Shown here one piece after another: positions 41,214 through 41,752 of a stretch of DNA of 41,752 bases (positions are counted from its first letter, which is position 1; each line of letters begins with the position of its first letter). Below the pieces are notes generated by a model. That model was not told the origin of the DNA and searched no databases. It saw only the letters and a list, made by a program, of their open reading frames with translations. A program made the position numbers and the translations under genes. This stretch comes from Luteitalea sp. (GTDB lineage: Bacteria; Acidobacteriota; Vicinamibacteria; Vicinamibacterales; Vicinamibacteraceae): NCBI GenBank assembly GCA_009377605.1, contig WHTT01000057.1:1-41752 (forward strand), written 5' to 3'.

Positions 41214-41752
41214 GGAGTTTCTCGAGCACAGCGCTCGCCGGCTCCCCAACAAGACCGCCCTGGTCGTGGGCGAGCGCCGGCTGACCTATGCAGAGCTCGA
41301 TCGCCTGGCCAACCGTGTGGCGCACGGTCTCGTGCAACACGGCGTCTGCCGCGGCGACCGCGTCGCCATTTATCTCGAGAGCTCCGTCGAAGCGGTAGTC
41401 TCGATCTTCGGCGTCCTCATGCCGGTCAATCCGACGACGAAGGCCGACAAGCTGGCGTTCGTCTTGAGCAACTCGCGCGCGGCGGCGCTGGTGACCGACG
41501 TCAGGCGAAGTCAGGTGCTCGAAGAGACGAAGGATCGCACACCGCATCTTCGCGCGATGCTGGTCGCCGCGCCGCGCGGCACGGAGCGGGGTGACGGCCT
41601 TGCGGTGAGCGCGCTGGAAGACGTCTGCAGCCGCGACGAGTGGAGCGACCCGCCAGAGAAGCGTTGCATCGACATCGATCTCGCGGCGCTGATCTATACG
41701 TCCGGCTCGACCGGTCACCCCAAAGGCGTCATGCTCACGCATTTGAACATGG
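41203..41752 (+). CDS. AMP-forming acyl-CoA/acyl-ACP ligase, 5' part only
   Basis: The gene runs off the right edge; 183 codons are visible. The start is TTG at 41203, chosen because a perfect AGGAGG (41192-41197) lies 5 nt upstream and the family N-terminus follows (VEEFLEHSARRLPNKTAL). Recognised blocks are LTYAELDRLANRVAHGL, GDRVAIYLESSVEAVVSIFG and the AMP-binding P-loop YTSGSTGHPKGVMLTH. Such ligases activate a carboxylic acid with ATP and load it on CoA or a carrier protein; the ACP just upstream is the likely acceptor. Exosortase-A-associated ligases are found at this position. The AGGAGG lies inside the ACP coding region, so the overlap is functional. Confidence 0.92.
   Translation, partial: MQVEEFLEHSARRLPNKTALVVGERRLTYAELDRLANRVAHGLVQHGVCRGDRVAIYLESSVEAVVSIFGVLMPVNPTTKADKLAFVLSNSRAAALVTDVRRSQVLEETKDRTPHLRAMLVAAPRGTERGDGLAVSALEDVCSRDEWSDPPEKRCIDIDLAALIYTSGSTGHPKGVMLTHLNM

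Overview
The window is high-GC bacterial DNA and fits best with the phylum Acidobacteriota, probably Vicinamibacteria-like. Three things point there: two large Oar-type TonB receptors with an N-terminal carboxypeptidase-regulatory domain and no SusD partner, a bacterial myo-inositol oxygenase, and an exosortase-type exopolysaccharide operon. This is a family-level impression; no phylogeny could be run.

Layout. 1-1143: remains of a cytochrome c/PQQ dehydrogenase that has lost its middle. 1141-1268: sixteen tandem 8-bp units that fill the gap to a convergent gene. 1268-7540: a periplasmic arylsulfotransferase and a TolB-like propeller protein (minus strand), then a UshA-type 5'-nucleotidase and an HtrA protease (plus strand). 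7618-7693: tRNA-Phe(GAA). 8010-9248: an MFS transporter.

9324-27299: a sugar-acid utilisation region. It holds a TonB receptor with a Tat-signal mannonate-dehydratase homologue; a hexuronate transporter with a GntR/FadR regulator; a second TonB receptor with a GH3 gene broken by an internal deletion; an L-rhamnonate dehydratase-like enzyme; and a GH39-GH3 operon. Four promoter regions carry a site of the form TGNT-N3-ACCA placed on or beside the -10 box. Two further related sites lie near 16.4 and 27.3 kb. Together they suggest one regulon under the local GntR protein, aimed at a glycan rich in uronic acid and perhaps rhamnose.

27772-28412: a small secreted proline-rich protein with a two-hairpin leader and a clear terminator. 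28446-30870: a minus-strand operon of myo-inositol oxygenase (which makes glucuronate), an orphan histidine kinase and leucyl/phenylalanyl-tRNA-protein transferase.

31221-41752: an exopolysaccharide operon on the plus strand. A good sigma-54 promoter precedes a receiver-less sigma-54 activator. Then come an ExeA-like ATPase, a Wza-like export protein, an outer-membrane beta-barrel, a Wzz-like chain-length protein, a tyrosine autokinase, the priming sugar transferase, a DUF3473 deacetylase, an acyl carrier protein and the start of an acyl-CoA ligase. REP-like palindromes sit in its two longer gaps. The order matches exosortase-A (XrtA/EpsH) loci; the exosortase itself would lie beyond the right edge.
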